Under the pieces are notes generated by a model. The model was not told where the DNA came from. It searched no databases and saw nothing but the letters and a program-made list of their open reading frames with translations. From assembly GCF_035818635.1 (NCBI RefSeq), contig NZ_JAYLLH010000031.1, positions 1 to 44,756 on the forward strand: DNA of 44,756 nt, written 5' to 3'. Below are positions 30,422-38,865 of this stretch, in pieces. The position numbers and the translations under genes were made by a program. The DNA comes from Mesobacterium_A hydrothermale. Lineage in GTDB: Bacteria; Pseudomonadota; Alphaproteobacteria; Rhodobacterales; Rhodobacteraceae. The stretch's first letter is position 1. Each line of letters begins with the position of its first letter.

Positions 30422-30732
30422 CCCTCGACCCTTAGATCATAGACGGTGATCCCCGCCGCGCCGCCGTCGCACAACGCCACCAGACGCGCGCCCAGGGCGC
30501 GGTGGTCGGGGTCCCGGGCATAGGTCGCCAGTGCCTCGGCATCGGCAAAGTCGATGGTGAACCCGGCGGGATACTCTGGCGTCTTGCCTTCGAAATCCGC
30601 GTTCGGACCGCAGACAAACCCGCCTGCGCCCGCCAGCCGCCGCGTCAGCGCCTGAAGCCCCTGCATCACCTCGTCCAGCGCGTCTTTGTCCGCATCGGGC
30701 CGCAACCGCAGGAAGACACAATGCCGGATCAA
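30418..30732 (-). CDS. Dabb (stress-responsive alpha-beta barrel) protein
   Basis: This is a 104-residue dimeric alpha-beta barrel protein. MIRHCVFLRLRPDADKDALDEV with the conserved early His, GPNADFEGKTPEYPAGFTIDF and YARDPDHRALGARL match the family. Function is not settled for bacterial members. It sits between pdxJ and acpS with four-base stop/start overlaps on both sides, so it is translated with them. Ties to pyridoxal or ACP metabolism are only positional. Confidence 0.85.
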   Translation of the reverse strand: MIRHCVFLRLRPDADKDALDEVMQGLQALTRRLAGAGGFVCGPNADFEGKTPEYPAGFTIDFADAEALATYARDPDHRALGARLVALCDGGAAGITVYDLRVEG

Positions 30733-31478
30733 GTCCGCGCCTCGTCCATCAGGCGGCGCATTTCGCGGATTGCCGGGTCCAGGCCCAGAAAGATCGCCTC
30801 GCCGATGATGAAATGGCCGATGTTCAGTTCCATCACCTCGGGAAAGGCGGCAACGGGTTTCACGGTGTCATAGGTCAGGCCATGGCCGGCGTGCACCTCA
30901 AGCCCGAGGCTGTAGGCATAGGCCGACATTTCGCGCAGCGATTTCAGTTCCGCTTCGGCGTCGTCCATCCGGCCTTCGGCGAAGGCATCGCAATAGGCGC
31001 CGGTGTGCAGTTCGATCACCTGCGCGCCGATCCGGTTGGCGGCCGTGATCTGTGCCTCATCCGCGGCAATGAAGATCGACACCCGGCAGCCGGCGTCACG
31101 CAGCGGGGCGATGAAATGGGCCAGCTTGTTTTCCTCGCGTGCGACTTCCAGTCCGCCTTCGGTGGTGCGTTCCTCGCGCTTTTCGGGGACGATGCAGACG
31201 GCGTGCGGCTTGTGACGCAGCGCAATGGCCTGCATTTCTTCGGTCGCCGCCATTTCCAGGTTCAGCGGAATCGACAGCTCTGCCATCAGCGCGTCGATGT
31301 CGGTGTCGGTGATGTGGCGGCGGTCCTCGCGCAGGTGCGCGGTGATGCCGTCTGCGCCCGCTGCCTCGGCCAGTTTGGCCGCGCGCAGCGGATCGGGATA
31401 GGCCCCGCCACGGGCGTTGCGCACGGTGGCGACATGGTCGATGTTCACGCCCAGACGAAGACGGCCGGCAAAGCTCAT
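30729..31478 (-). CDS. pdxJ: Pyridoxine 5'-phosphate synthase
   Basis: PdxJ closes the pyridine ring from deoxyxylulose 5-phosphate and 3-amino-2-oxopropyl phosphate, giving vitamin B6 phosphate. It has 249 residues of the TIM-barrel type: LGVNIDHVATVRNARGG at the N-terminus, DGITAHLREDRRHI, CIVPEKREERTTEGG with the catalytic Glu, and LEVHAGHGLTYDTV. One substrate is the product of Dxs, also encoded in this window. It is followed by Dabb and acpS in tight coupling. Confidence 0.96.
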   Translation of the reverse strand: MSFAGRLRLGVNIDHVATVRNARGGAYPDPLRAAKLAEAAGADGITAHLREDRRHITDTDIDALMAELSIPLNLEMAATEEMQAIALRHKPHAVCIVPEKREERTTEGGLEVAREENKLAHFIAPLRDAGCRVSIFIAADEAQITAANRIGAQVIELHTGAYCDAFAEGRMDDAEAELKSLREMSAYAYSLGLEVHAGHGLTYDTVKPVAAFPEVMELNIGHFIIGEAIFLGLDPAIREMRRLMDEART

Positions 31479-31509
31479 TTGATCAAATCCTTGATGGTTT
31501 TCGGAGAAT

Positions 31510-32157
31510 TTAGTCCGCCTTGGCGCTCGCGTCAGCCTGTTTCTTGTGTTTCAGCGCGGCGAGTTTCGCCTTGAGCACACCCTTGCGGCGGTTCTGGTAG
31601 ACCCGGATCACCGGCACCGACAGGTAATAGGCCACAAGCCCGGCGATGATACCGGGGATGATGCCGCCGATCATGTAAGGAAAGAACACTTCGTTGTAGA
31701 AGATATGCAGTTCGGTCCAGTCCGGCTGCGCACCGTTGAACAGCGACAGCAGGTTTTGCCACAGGTCGCGTCCTGCGCCGTAGAACTTGCTGACAAGGCT
31801 GCCATGTTCGGCCTTGCGGTCGAGCCCCAACAGCCAGTTGCCGGTAGTCATCGCGGCGACGCCGATCGGCACATAGGTCAGCGGGTTGCCAAAAAAGGTC
31901 GACAGCAGCGCGGCAAGGATATTGCCGCGCATCACCGTGGCGATGATGGCGGCGGTCAGGAAGTGCAGGCCGTAAAACGGGGTGAAGGTGGTGAAGACAC
32001 CGGCAAAGATGCCGCGCGCGATCTTTTCCGGCGGATCGGGCAGGCGGTGCAGGCGATGGCGCACGTAACGCGCTGCCCTGGCCCAGCCGCCGCGGGGCCA
32101 GAGGGCTTCTCGGATAATTCTCCAGAACGGTCGCCTGTCGCGGCGCTTGAAGACCAT
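31510..32157 (-). CDS. DUF2062 membrane protein
   Basis: This is a 215-residue inner-membrane protein with about three hydrophobic segments (about 45-75, 85-110 and 160-185). IARGIFAGVFTTFTPFYGLHF and LSTFFGNPLTYVPIG are hallmark DUF2062 sequences. The N- and C-termini are basic. Function is unknown; the family is often found near rsh and pdxJ in this group. It lies 18 bases after rsh and 31 bases before pdxJ on the same strand. Confidence 0.88.
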   Translation of the reverse strand: MVFKRRDRRPFWRIIREALWPRGGWARAARYVRHRLHRLPDPPEKIARGIFAGVFTTFTPFYGLHFLTAAIIATVMRGNILAALLSTFFGNPLTYVPIGVAAMTTGNWLLGLDRKAEHGSLVSKFYGAGRDLWQNLLSLFNGAQPDWTELHIFYNEVFFPYMIGGIIPGIIAGLVAYYLSVPVIRVYQNRRKGVLKAKLAALKHKKQADASAKAD

Positions 32158-32175
32158 CCTGGTGTCCTTCCTTGC

Positions 32176-34314
32176 TTATTCTGCTGCCGCCGTTCGGGCG
32201 GCGAGGCTCGGGTCACGTCTGCGCGCCACGCTGGCCACATCGCTTTCCGCTTCCAATGCTGACATGAGCGAATGCAGGTGTTCTGCATCCCGCAGGTCGA
32301 TATCAATAAGAAGGCGGTAGAAATCCGGTTTACGATCCACAAACACTAGGTCCGTGATATTGGCCTTGCGCTCTCCAATCAATGTGCAAATCCGTCCCAG
32401 CACACCGGCGTCGTTCCCAATCGTCAATTCCAGCGTAACCGTATAGATTGCCGGGTGTTTTCCGCTGGCCCAGTGCAGGTCGAGCCAGCGCGACGGCTGG
32501 TCTTCGAACTCTTCCAGCGCGGCACAGTCGATTGTGTGAACCGTAACACCCTTGCCGCGGAAGGTGATGCCGACGATTCGTTCGCCTGGAAGCGGCTGGC
32601 AGCACGGCGCACGATCGAAGGATTGGCCGGGCGACAGGCCGATCAGCGCCCGCTTGCGCTCGATCTCGTCGCTGTCATGGCTGGCCAGGTCGGGATAGAC
32701 CGCCTGCACCACGTCCTGCGCCGTCAGTTCGGCGCTGCCGAGGCGGGCCAGCAGGGTTTCGATATCGGGCAGCCGCAGGGTACGGGCGGCGCTTTCCAGG
32801 GTCTTGTCGCTGGATTTCTTGCCGACATGTTCAAAAGCGGACCGTGCCAGTTCCGCGCCCAGCTTGACAAAGCGTTCGCGGTCGGCCTCGCGCAAGGCCC
32901 GCCGGATTGCGGACTTGGCCTTGCCGGTGATGGCGATGTCCAGCCAGGTGGCCTGCGGCTCCTGGCCCTGGGCGGTGATGATTTCAACCGACTGGCCGTT
33001 CTTCAGCCGGGTCCACAACGGCACGCGCAGCCCGTCGACCTTGGCGCCGACACAGCCCGAGCCGATCCGCGTGTGGATCGCATAGGCGAAATCCAGCGGC
33101 GTCGCCCCGCGCGGCAGCTGAACCACGTCACCCTTGGGAGTGAAGCAGAACACCTGGTCGGAATACATTTCCAGCTTCACCGCTTCGAGGAATTCGTCGT
33201 GGTCGTCCTCGCCGTCGAACTGTTCGGTCATCGACGCGATCCATTTCGACGGATCGACGGCGAACGGGTTATGGCTGCGCACCCCGTCGCGATAGGACCA
33301 GTGCGCGGCCACCCCGGTTTCGGCCACGTCATGCATCTGGCGGGTGCGGATCTGCACCTCGACCCGCTTGCCGTCGCGGCCCGACACAGTGGTGTGGATG
33401 CTGCGATAGCCGTTCGACTTGGGCTGGCTGATGTAATCCTTGAACCGGCCCGGAACCGCCAGCCAGCGGCGATGGATCACCCCCAGCGCGGCATAGCAGT
33501 CTTCGTCCGACCGGGTGATGACGCGGAAGCCGTAGATGTCGGACAAGCGCGAAAACGCCAGGTCCTTTTCCTGCATCTTGCGCCAGATCGAATAGGGTTT
33601 CTTGGCGCGGCCGAACACCTCGGCCTTGATCCCGGCCTTGTCCAGTTCCGACCGCATGTCGGACGTGATCCGGTGGATGACGTCACCGGTTTCCTTTTGC
33701 AGCGTGATGAACCGGCGGATGATGCTGGCGCGCCCATCGGGGTTCAGCACGCGAAAGGCCAGGTCTTCCAGTTCTTCGCGCATCCATTGCATGCCCATGC
33801 GGCCTGCCAGCGGCGCGAAGATATCCATCGTTTCGCGCGCTTTCTGAACCTGCTTGTCCGGCCGCATCGCCTTGATGGTGCGCATATTGTGCAGGCGGTC
33901 GGCCAGCTTGACCAGGATCACCCGCAGGTCCTTGGACATGGCCATGAACAGCTTGCGGAAGTTTTCCGCCTGCTTGGTTTCCGTACTGGACAGTTGCAGG
34001 TTGGTCAGCTTGGTGACGCCATCGACCAGCATGGCGATTTCGTCGCCAAAGGTCTTGGCGACCTCGCTGTAGGTGGATTTGGTGTCTTCGATGGTGTCGT
34101 GCAGCAGCGCGGTGATGATCGTCGCATCGTCCAGCTGCTGTTCGGTCAGGATCGCCGCCACGGCGACCGGATGGGTGAAATACGGCTCGCCCGAGTGCCG
34201 CAACTGCCCCTCGTGCATCAGGCGGCCATAGTCATAGGCCGCCCGGATCAGGTCTGCGTTGGTCTTCGGGTTGTAGTTGCGGACCAGGGCAATCAGGTCA
34301 TCGGCAGGAATCAT
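32176..34314 (-). CDS. rsh: Bifunctional (p)ppGpp synthetase/hydrolase (Rsh)
   Basis: This 712-residue protein makes and degrades the alarmone (p)ppGpp. It shows the complete order: HD hydrolase (about 25-180; GEPYFTHPVAVAAIL and ALLHDTIEDT), synthetase (about 235-350; GRFKDYISQPKSNGYRSIHT), TGS (about 390-450; FCFTPKGDVVQLPRGATP), a helical and conserved-Cys region, and a C-terminal ACT domain (about 640-705). RFKD is the RxKD form typical of bifunctional enzymes rather than RelA. Both catalytic parts look intact. It follows rpoZ by 29 bases, a classical pairing. Confidence 0.95.
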   Translation of the reverse strand: MIPADDLIALVRNYNPKTNADLIRAAYDYGRLMHEGQLRHSGEPYFTHPVAVAAILTEQQLDDATIITALLHDTIEDTKSTYSEVAKTFGDEIAMLVDGVTKLTNLQLSSTETKQAENFRKLFMAMSKDLRVILVKLADRLHNMRTIKAMRPDKQVQKARETMDIFAPLAGRMGMQWMREELEDLAFRVLNPDGRASIIRRFITLQKETGDVIHRITSDMRSELDKAGIKAEVFGRAKKPYSIWRKMQEKDLAFSRLSDIYGFRVITRSDEDCYAALGVIHRRWLAVPGRFKDYISQPKSNGYRSIHTTVSGRDGKRVEVQIRTRQMHDVAETGVAAHWSYRDGVRSHNPFAVDPSKWIASMTEQFDGEDDHDEFLEAVKLEMYSDQVFCFTPKGDVVQLPRGATPLDFAYAIHTRIGSGCVGAKVDGLRVPLWTRLKNGQSVEIITAQGQEPQATWLDIAITGKAKSAIRRALREADRERFVKLGAELARSAFEHVGKKSSDKTLESAARTLRLPDIETLLARLGSAELTAQDVVQAVYPDLASHDSDEIERKRALIGLSPGQSFDRAPCCQPLPGERIVGITFRGKGVTVHTIDCAALEEFEDQPSRWLDLHWASGKHPAIYTVTLELTIGNDAGVLGRICTLIGERKANITDLVFVDRKPDFYRLLIDIDLRDAEHLHSLMSALEAESDVASVARRRDPSLAARTAAAE

Positions 34315-34343
34315 GGTGCCCCGTTATCTCCTGCGGTGCGGCC

Positions 34344-34697
34344 TTAGCCTTGCCCCTGCGCTTCCATCAGGGCGCGAAGCAGCTTTTCCTCGGACATGTC
34401 GTCGTCGGCGGGCTTGTCGGCCTCGGCGCCCATCAGCAGAGCCATCGAATCCTCTTCCGGCTCGTCCACTTCGATCTGGGTCTGGTTGGCCTCGATCAGA
34501 CGTTCGCGCAGTTCGTCGGCGGATTGGGTTTCCTCGGCGATTTCGCGCAGGGCGACAACCGGGTTCTTGTCGTTGTCGCGGTCGACGGTCAGGGCAGCCC
34601 CTTCCGAAACCTCGCGCGCACGATGTGCGGCCAGCATCACCAGTTCAAACCGGTTGGGAACCTTGTCTACGCAGTCTTCAACCGTCACGCGGGCCAT
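34344..34697 (-). CDS. rpoZ: DNA-directed RNA polymerase omega subunit
   Basis: This small subunit helps fold and keep beta-prime and, in many bacteria, forms part of the ppGpp site. It has 117 residues: MARVTVEDCVDKVPNRFELV, LAAHRAREVSEG and NPVVALREIAEET are conserved. An acidic extension of about 50 residues (many Asp/Glu, for example DEPEEDS) follows the core, as in alphaproteobacterial members. It lies directly before rsh, so synthesis of ppGpp and of a potential target subunit are linked. Confidence 0.95.
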   Translation of the reverse strand: MARVTVEDCVDKVPNRFELVMLAAHRAREVSEGAALTVDRDNDKNPVVALREIAEETQSADELRERLIEANQTQIEVDEPEEDSMALLMGAEADKPADDDMSEEKLLRALMEAQGQG

Positions 34698-34777
34698 GAG
34701 GAATCTCCGAAACTTATCTGGGTCGACGTCAGAAGCTGCCTAAGTAGGGCCTTGACCGGAAAAACGCAAGCCGGGAA

Positions 34778-35347
34778 TCACAGGGGTTTCACCTCTGTAA
34801 CGTCATCTTGTGGCAAGTCGGTCAGCATCTGGCGCACCGTGCGGTGCAGTGCCGGGTGGCGCCAGTCGGGCGCGATGTCGGCCAGCGGCACCAGCACGAA
34901 GGGCCGGTCCTGGATCCGCGGATGCGGCAGGATCAACCGGTCGGGGGCCTCGGCGCGCTGGCGTTCGATCGGCAGCGCCTGCCAGCGATCGAAGGTGGTG
35001 CGGTCAGGCAGAACGCTGTCACCGATGGCCAGCAGGTCAAGGTCAATCGACCGCGCCTGCCAGCGCCCGCCCCGTTCGCGGCCAAACGCGGCCTCGATCC
35101 GGTGCAGCTGGCCCAGGATTTCGGGGGCGACGAGGTCGCTTTGCACGGCGACGGCGGCATTCACATAGTCCGGCCCGGCGCCGGCCGGAAAGCAGGGCGT
35201 CGCGAAAAACCGGCTGATCCGGCGCAGCCGCAGCCCATGCGCGGCAAATGCTCCCAGTGCATGGCGCAGCGTTTGTGCTGAATTTCCAGCCCAAGACGGC
35301 TGGTTTGCCCCCAGCGCGACCAGGATTTCTTGCCTGAATTGCATCAT
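34778..35347 (-). CDS. folK: 2-amino-4-hydroxy-6-hydroxymethyldihydropteridine pyrophosphokinase
   Basis: FolK transfers pyrophosphate from ATP to the pterin alcohol in folate synthesis. The 189-residue protein has VALGANQPSW near the N-terminus, the YVNAAVAV block, and the signature GRWQARSIDLDLLAIGD with two Mg-binding Asp; ILPHPRIQDRPFVLVPLADIAP closes the fold. Two adjacent Met codons (35347 and 35344) are equally possible starts. It diverges from the NYN gene by 127 bases. A gap of 80 bases precedes rpoZ, so rpoZ may also have its own promoter. Confidence 0.94.
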   Translation of the reverse strand: MMQFRQEILVALGANQPSWAGNSAQTLRHALGAFAAHGLRLRRISRFFATPCFPAGAGPDYVNAAVAVQSDLVAPEILGQLHRIEAAFGRERGGRWQARSIDLDLLAIGDSVLPDRTTFDRWQALPIERQRAEAPDRLILPHPRIQDRPFVLVPLADIAPDWRHPALHRTVRQMLTDLPQDDVTEVKPL

Positions 35348-35369
35348 AAGAGTACCCTTGATACATAGA

Positions 35370-35384
35370 CGCGCTTGAAGCGCG
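35370..35384. promoter_or_regulatory. Short palindrome between folK and the NYN gene
   Basis: CGCGCTT-G-AAGCGCG is a perfect seven-base inverted repeat about 23 bases before folK, within the 127-base divergent region. It could be an operator or a short hairpin in the folK leader; no other support is seen. Confidence 0.35.
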
Positions 35385-35474
35385 ACGTAAAACGCATAGA
35401 AACAAAGCTACTAGGCTCTGCGGCCATTTTACACTCACGGACGTAAGCAGGGCCTTTTCGTGAAAGGATTTTTG

Positions 35475-36047
35475 ATGTTTTACAAGGACGAACGGCTGGC
35501 GCTGTTCATCGATGGATCGAATCTGTACGCCGCCGCGAAGGCGTTGGGATTTGATATCGACTACAAGCTTCTGCGCCAGGAATTCGTGCGTCGTGGCAAG
35601 ATGTTGCGCGCGTTTTACTATACCGCCCTTCTCGAGAACGACGAGTATTCCCCGATTCGACCGCTTGTCGATTGGCTACACTACAACGGTTTCACAATGG
35701 TGACGAAGCCGGCCAAGGAATACACCGACAGTCAGGGGCGACGTAAAGTAAAGGGCAACATGGACATCGAACTGACCGTCGATGCCATGGAATTGGCCCC
35801 GCGCGTCGATCACATTGTGTTGTTTTCGGGGGATGGCGATTTCCGTCCGCTGGTGGAAAGCCTTCAGCGCCAGGGGGTGCGGGTTTCAGTGGTCTCGACC
35901 ATCCGCAGCCAGCCGCCGATGATCGCTGATGAACTGCGCCGACAGGCCGATAATTTCATCGAACTGGATGAATTGCGCGACGTGATCGGCCGCCCGCCAC
36001 GGGAACAGACCGCGGAACGCCGGTTCGAGGTCGCCGGGGACAAATGA
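35475..36047 (+). CDS. NYN domain (LabA/DUF88) protein, putative RNase
   Basis: This is a 190-residue PIN-like nuclease. LALFIDGSNLYAAAKALG holds the first metal-binding Asp (D13) and Asn (N16). NMDIELTVDAMELAP and IVLFSGDGDFRPLVESLQ give further conserved Asp residues at the acidic pocket, and RQADNFIELDEL follows. The family comprises probable metal-dependent RNases acting in RNA processing. The ATG at 35475 follows GAAAGGA; a GTG at 35460 is an in-frame alternative. It is divergent to folK. Target RNA is unknown. Confidence 0.88.
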   Translation: MFYKDERLALFIDGSNLYAAAKALGFDIDYKLLRQEFVRRGKMLRAFYYTALLENDEYSPIRPLVDWLHYNGFTMVTKPAKEYTDSQGRRKVKGNMDIELTVDAMELAPRVDHIVLFSGDGDFRPLVESLQRQGVRVSVVSTIRSQPPMIADELRRQADNFIELDELRDVIGRPPREQTAERRFEVAGDK

Positions 36048-36085
36048 GCGCCGCACATGCCTGAGGGAGTGGGGCCCGGGGCAAG

Positions 36086-36523
36086 ATGACGGAACTCGCA
36101 ACACTTGCTGGGCTGTTCGCTGTCGCGTTCGGCGCAGCCACCTTGTTGCCGATCCAGTCCGAAATCGTCTTTGTCGGCGTTCAGCTGTCAGGGGTGGTGC
36201 CGCTTTGGGCGCTTGTCGTCGTGGCCAGCGTGGGCAACACGCTGGGCTCTGCGCTGAACTATGTCCTGGGTCTTTACGTTGAACACTTCCACGGTCGCCG
36301 GTGGTTTCCGGTGACCGAGGAACAACTGGAGCGCGCCCAGAAATGGTATGCCCGCTGGGGCATCTGGACGCTGCTTTTCAGTTGGGCACCGTTGGGCGAC
36401 GCGATGACGGTGATCGCGGGCATCATGCGCACGCCGTGGTGGCTGTTCCTGACGCTGGTGTCGATTTCCAAGACCGCGCGGTACATCGTGCTGGCCTGGA
36501 TCACCGCCCATGTCAGTTCCTGA
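36086..36523 (+). CDS. YqaA-family (VTT/DedA-like) membrane protein
   Basis: This is a 145-residue inner-membrane protein with about four hydrophobic segments. LFAVAFGAATLLPIQSEIVFVG and VASVGNTLGSALNYVLGLYV, with the later FSWAPLGDAMTVIAGIMRTP, resemble the YqaA branch of the DedA/VTT superfamily. Members handle lipids or membrane homeostasis, but this branch is largely uncharacterised. The start follows an atypical site. It ends three bases before the convergent cytochrome c gene. Confidence 0.85.
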   Translation: MTELATLAGLFAVAFGAATLLPIQSEIVFVGVQLSGVVPLWALVVVASVGNTLGSALNYVLGLYVEHFHGRRWFPVTEEQLERAQKWYARWGIWTLLFSWAPLGDAMTVIAGIMRTPWWLFLTLVSISKTARYIVLAWITAHVSS

Positions 36524-36525
36524 GG

Positions 36526-36966
36526 TCAGTTGCGGAACGCCGCCGCCCGCGCGTTGATGTCGTTGTGGATCGCGATCACCTCGTCGGGCCAGGTGCTCTT
36601 GATATAGGCCAGCACGTCCAGAACCTCGTCCATTGTCAGAACATCGGCAAACCCGGACATGCGGGATTTGTAGGTGCCGCCGATGATCGCCTCTGTCCCC
36701 AGCGCGGTGATCTGGATCAGCAGCGGGTCAGCGTGGTGCCAGGTGTGGCCGGTTTCGTCATGCGGCGGGGCCGGCATGTAGCCGTCCGCGTCGGGCGCTT
36801 TCCAGTTCGGCTCGCCTTCCAGCTTTGCGCCATGACAGGCGGCGCAATGGTCCTGGTACAGCACCGCGCCGTTTTCCACCCGCGCCGCGTCCTGATAAGG
36901 CAAAAGGCTTTCGGCAAGGGCGGGGCCACCGGTCAGCGCGGCGGCAAGGGTCAGCTGTCTGAACAT
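36526..36966 (-). CDS. Periplasmic c-type cytochrome, monohaem
   Basis: This is a 146-residue protein with a signal peptide ending PALAE (residue about 19) and one haem site, CAACH, near residues 45-49. The distal Met is likely in KSRMSGFADVLT. The last part, VLDVLAYIKSTWPDEV, is the usual C-terminal helix of class I cytochrome c. It would carry electrons in the periplasm, partner unknown. ATG 36966 is chosen because the signal peptide starts there; an upstream in-frame codon adds eight residues. The gene diverges from ispH by 132 bases. Confidence 0.9.
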   Translation of the reverse strand: MFRQLTLAAALTGGPALAESLLPYQDAARVENGAVLYQDHCAACHGAKLEGEPNWKAPDADGYMPAPPHDETGHTWHHADPLLIQITALGTEAIIGGTYKSRMSGFADVLTMDEVLDVLAYIKSTWPDEVIAIHNDINARAAAFRN

Positions 36967-37098
36967 GTCTCTCTCCCATGTTTTGCGCACTAAACTGGGT
37001 TCCCGCGCTGGACGCTCAAGTCACACCGGCGTGAGCCGCGCAGGACTGGACCGGCGCGCCGCGACAGGCTAGGTCAGCCGCAACGACGGAGGCCTGCC

Positions 37099-38046
37099 AT
37101 GACCAAACCCGCCCTTGCCCTGTATCTTGCCGCGCCGCGCGGGTTCTGTGCCGGTGTCGACCGGGCAATCAAGATCGTCGAGATGGCGCTGGAGAAATGG
37201 GGCGCGCCGGTGTTTGTCCGGCACGAGATCGTGCACAACAAATACGTGGTCGACGACCTGAAATCCAAGGGCGCGGTGTTCGTCGAGGAACTGGACGATT
37301 GCCCCGACGACCGGCCGGTGGTGTTTTCCGCCCATGGCGTGCCGAAATCCGTCCCGGCCGAAGCGGCGCGGCGTGAAATGGTCTTTGTCGATGCCACCTG
37401 CCCGCTGGTCAGCAAGGTTCATATCGAAGCGCAGCGCCACGCCGAAGCGGGCCTTCAGATGATCATGATCGGCCATGCGGGCCACCCTGAAACCATCGGG
37501 ACGATGGGGCAATTGCCCGACGGAGAGGTCTTGCTGGTCGAAACGGTCGAGGACGTGGCCGGTGTGACGGTGCGCGACCCGGCGAAGCTGGCCTTTGTGA
37601 CGCAAACCACCCTGTCGGTGGATGATACGGCGGATATCGTGGCGGCCTTGCAGGCGCGGTTTCCCGCCATCGTCGGCCCGCACAAGGAAGACATCTGTTA
37701 CGCCACCACCAACCGGCAAGAGGCGGTTAAGGCGATTGCCCCCAAGGTGCAGGCGATGCTGGTGGTGGGCGCGCCCAATTCGTCGAACTCGCGCCGCCTG
37801 GTCGAGGTCGGCCGCCGCGCGGGCTGCGGCTATGCCCAGCTGGTGCAGCGGGCGACGGATATCGACTGGCGCGCGCTGGAGGGCGTGACTTCGGTCGGCA
37901 TCACCGCCGGCGCCAGCGCGCCCGAGGTGCTGATCGAAGAGGTGATCCAGGCGTTCCGCGACCGGTTCGACGTGACCGAAGAAGTTGTGGAAACCGCCCG
38001 CGAGGACGTGGAATTCAAGGTGCCGCGCGTGCTGCGGCAGGCGTAA
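37099..38046 (+). CDS. ispH: 4-hydroxy-3-methylbut-2-enyl diphosphate reductase
   Basis: IspH is the final enzyme of the MEP pathway and yields isopentenyl and dimethylallyl diphosphate. It has 315 residues. The three iron-sulfur Cys are visible: C17 in PRGFCAGVDRA, C101 in DATCPLV and C200 in EDICYATTNRQEA. SAHGVP and VGAPNSSNSRRLVEVG bind substrate. With dxs and ispA this makes three isoprenoid genes in the window, here as a single gene rather than in the dxs operon. A strong GGAGG site precedes the ATG. Confidence 0.96.
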   Translation: MTKPALALYLAAPRGFCAGVDRAIKIVEMALEKWGAPVFVRHEIVHNKYVVDDLKSKGAVFVEELDDCPDDRPVVFSAHGVPKSVPAEAARREMVFVDATCPLVSKVHIEAQRHAEAGLQMIMIGHAGHPETIGTMGQLPDGEVLLVETVEDVAGVTVRDPAKLAFVTQTTLSVDDTADIVAALQARFPAIVGPHKEDICYATTNRQEAVKAIAPKVQAMLVVGAPNSSNSRRLVEVGRRAGCGYAQLVQRATDIDWRALEGVTSVGITAGASAPEVLIEEVIQAFRDRFDVTEEVVETAREDVEFKVPRVLRQA

Positions 38047-38412
38047 CGCGCCCTTGCCCCGCGCAGCCCTCTGGCTGGCAGGGTGGGGTTCGGTGTGAAC
38101 CATCTGGACAAAGGCGAAGATCGGCGCCGTGCCACGGGGGCAGACTGTACCCGGGGGGCGTAAACCCCCGGGTCACCCGGTTGGGGCGGGTCGATGAACC
38201 CTCCCCGGGTTTGTCGGGCCGAATGGCTGGTGGGCCATCCGCATCCGTCATCTTCGGCGTTGCAACAGGGGCAAGGTGCCCGCAGGGGCGTTCAGGTTCG
38301 GTTAACCCGCCGCGCGGTGGGGGCAGGGGCGAAACGCGGTCGCCGCCTTTGGTCTGGCCCCCAGGGTCCGGTGACGCTAGAAACCGGGGCAGCGCAGCAC
38401 CAAGAGGCACCC
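38047..38412. other. 366-base intergenic region with hairpin, no recognised gene
   Basis: I find no supported coding region, tRNA or known RNA here. It contains a GC hairpin (ACCCGGGGG, loop GCGTAAA, CCCCCGGGT; 38149-38173) which could end ispH transcription but has no T-tract. A TTAACC half-site typical for CtrA occurs near 38303. Open frames exist on both strands but codon use and composition do not support them. It may hold a leader, a regulatory RNA or decayed coding sequence. Confidence 0.6.
38149..38173 (+). other. GC-rich stem-loop downstream of ispH
   Basis: A nine-base perfect stem ACCCGGGGG/CCCCCGGGT with a seven-base loop lies 103 bases after the ispH stop. A T-run does not follow, so an intrinsic terminator is unproven. 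Confidence 0.5.
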
Positions 38413-38865
38413 ATGCCCCAGATCCCCCGTTCCGCCCTGATCCTTGGCCTTGCCGGTCTCGTCCCCTTTGTCTGGGGCGCGTTGACCGTGGTGAACGACG
38501 GGCTGGCGGACTGGGGGCTGCGTACGCTGGGCGGGCGGTTCGTCGGGCCCTATGTGCAATTGTTCTATGGCTCGGTCATCCTCAGCTTCATGTCGGGCGT
38601 GCTGTGGGGGTTTGCCACCAGGGCCACTGGCCGTCAGGCCGCCACCGGCTATGCCCTGTCGGTGATCCCGGCGCTTTGGGCGTTTTTCATGACCGGCGGC
38701 GGACCCGCCAGCGCGGCGCTGAACCTGATGACCGGCTTTGCCGGGTTGTTGCTGCTGGACTGGGCGTTCTGGCGCTGGCAGCTTGCCCCCGATTGGTGGA
38801 TGGCGCTGCGGGTGCCGCTGACCGCCATCGTCCTGTTGTGCCTGTCCATCGGGGTGCTGATATGA
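38413..38865 (+). CDS. DUF3429 membrane protein
   Basis: This is a 150-residue integral membrane protein with about five hydrophobic segments. ILGLAGLVPFVWGAL at the N-terminus, GPYVQLFYGSVILSFMSGVLWG in the middle and WWMALRVPLTAIVLL near the end match DUF3429. The function is unknown. The start at ATG 38413 fits the first membrane segment; the longer frame from 38194 is low-complexity. It overlaps the methyltransferase start (ATGA), so the two are co-translated. Confidence 0.88.
   Translation: MPQIPRSALILGLAGLVPFVWGALTVVNDGLADWGLRTLGGRFVGPYVQLFYGSVILSFMSGVLWGFATRATGRQAATGYALSVIPALWAFFMTGGGPASAALNLMTGFAGLLLLDWAFWRWQLAPDWWMALRVPLTAIVLLCLSIGVLI

Noticed and set aside
32455..34347. 630-codon plus-strand frame
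   Set aside because: It is the reverse shadow of rsh; high GC content keeps stop codons rare in that frame.
38047..38412. RNase P RNA, SRP RNA or tmRNA in the long gap
   Set aside because: None of the conserved core sequences of these RNAs that I know is present.
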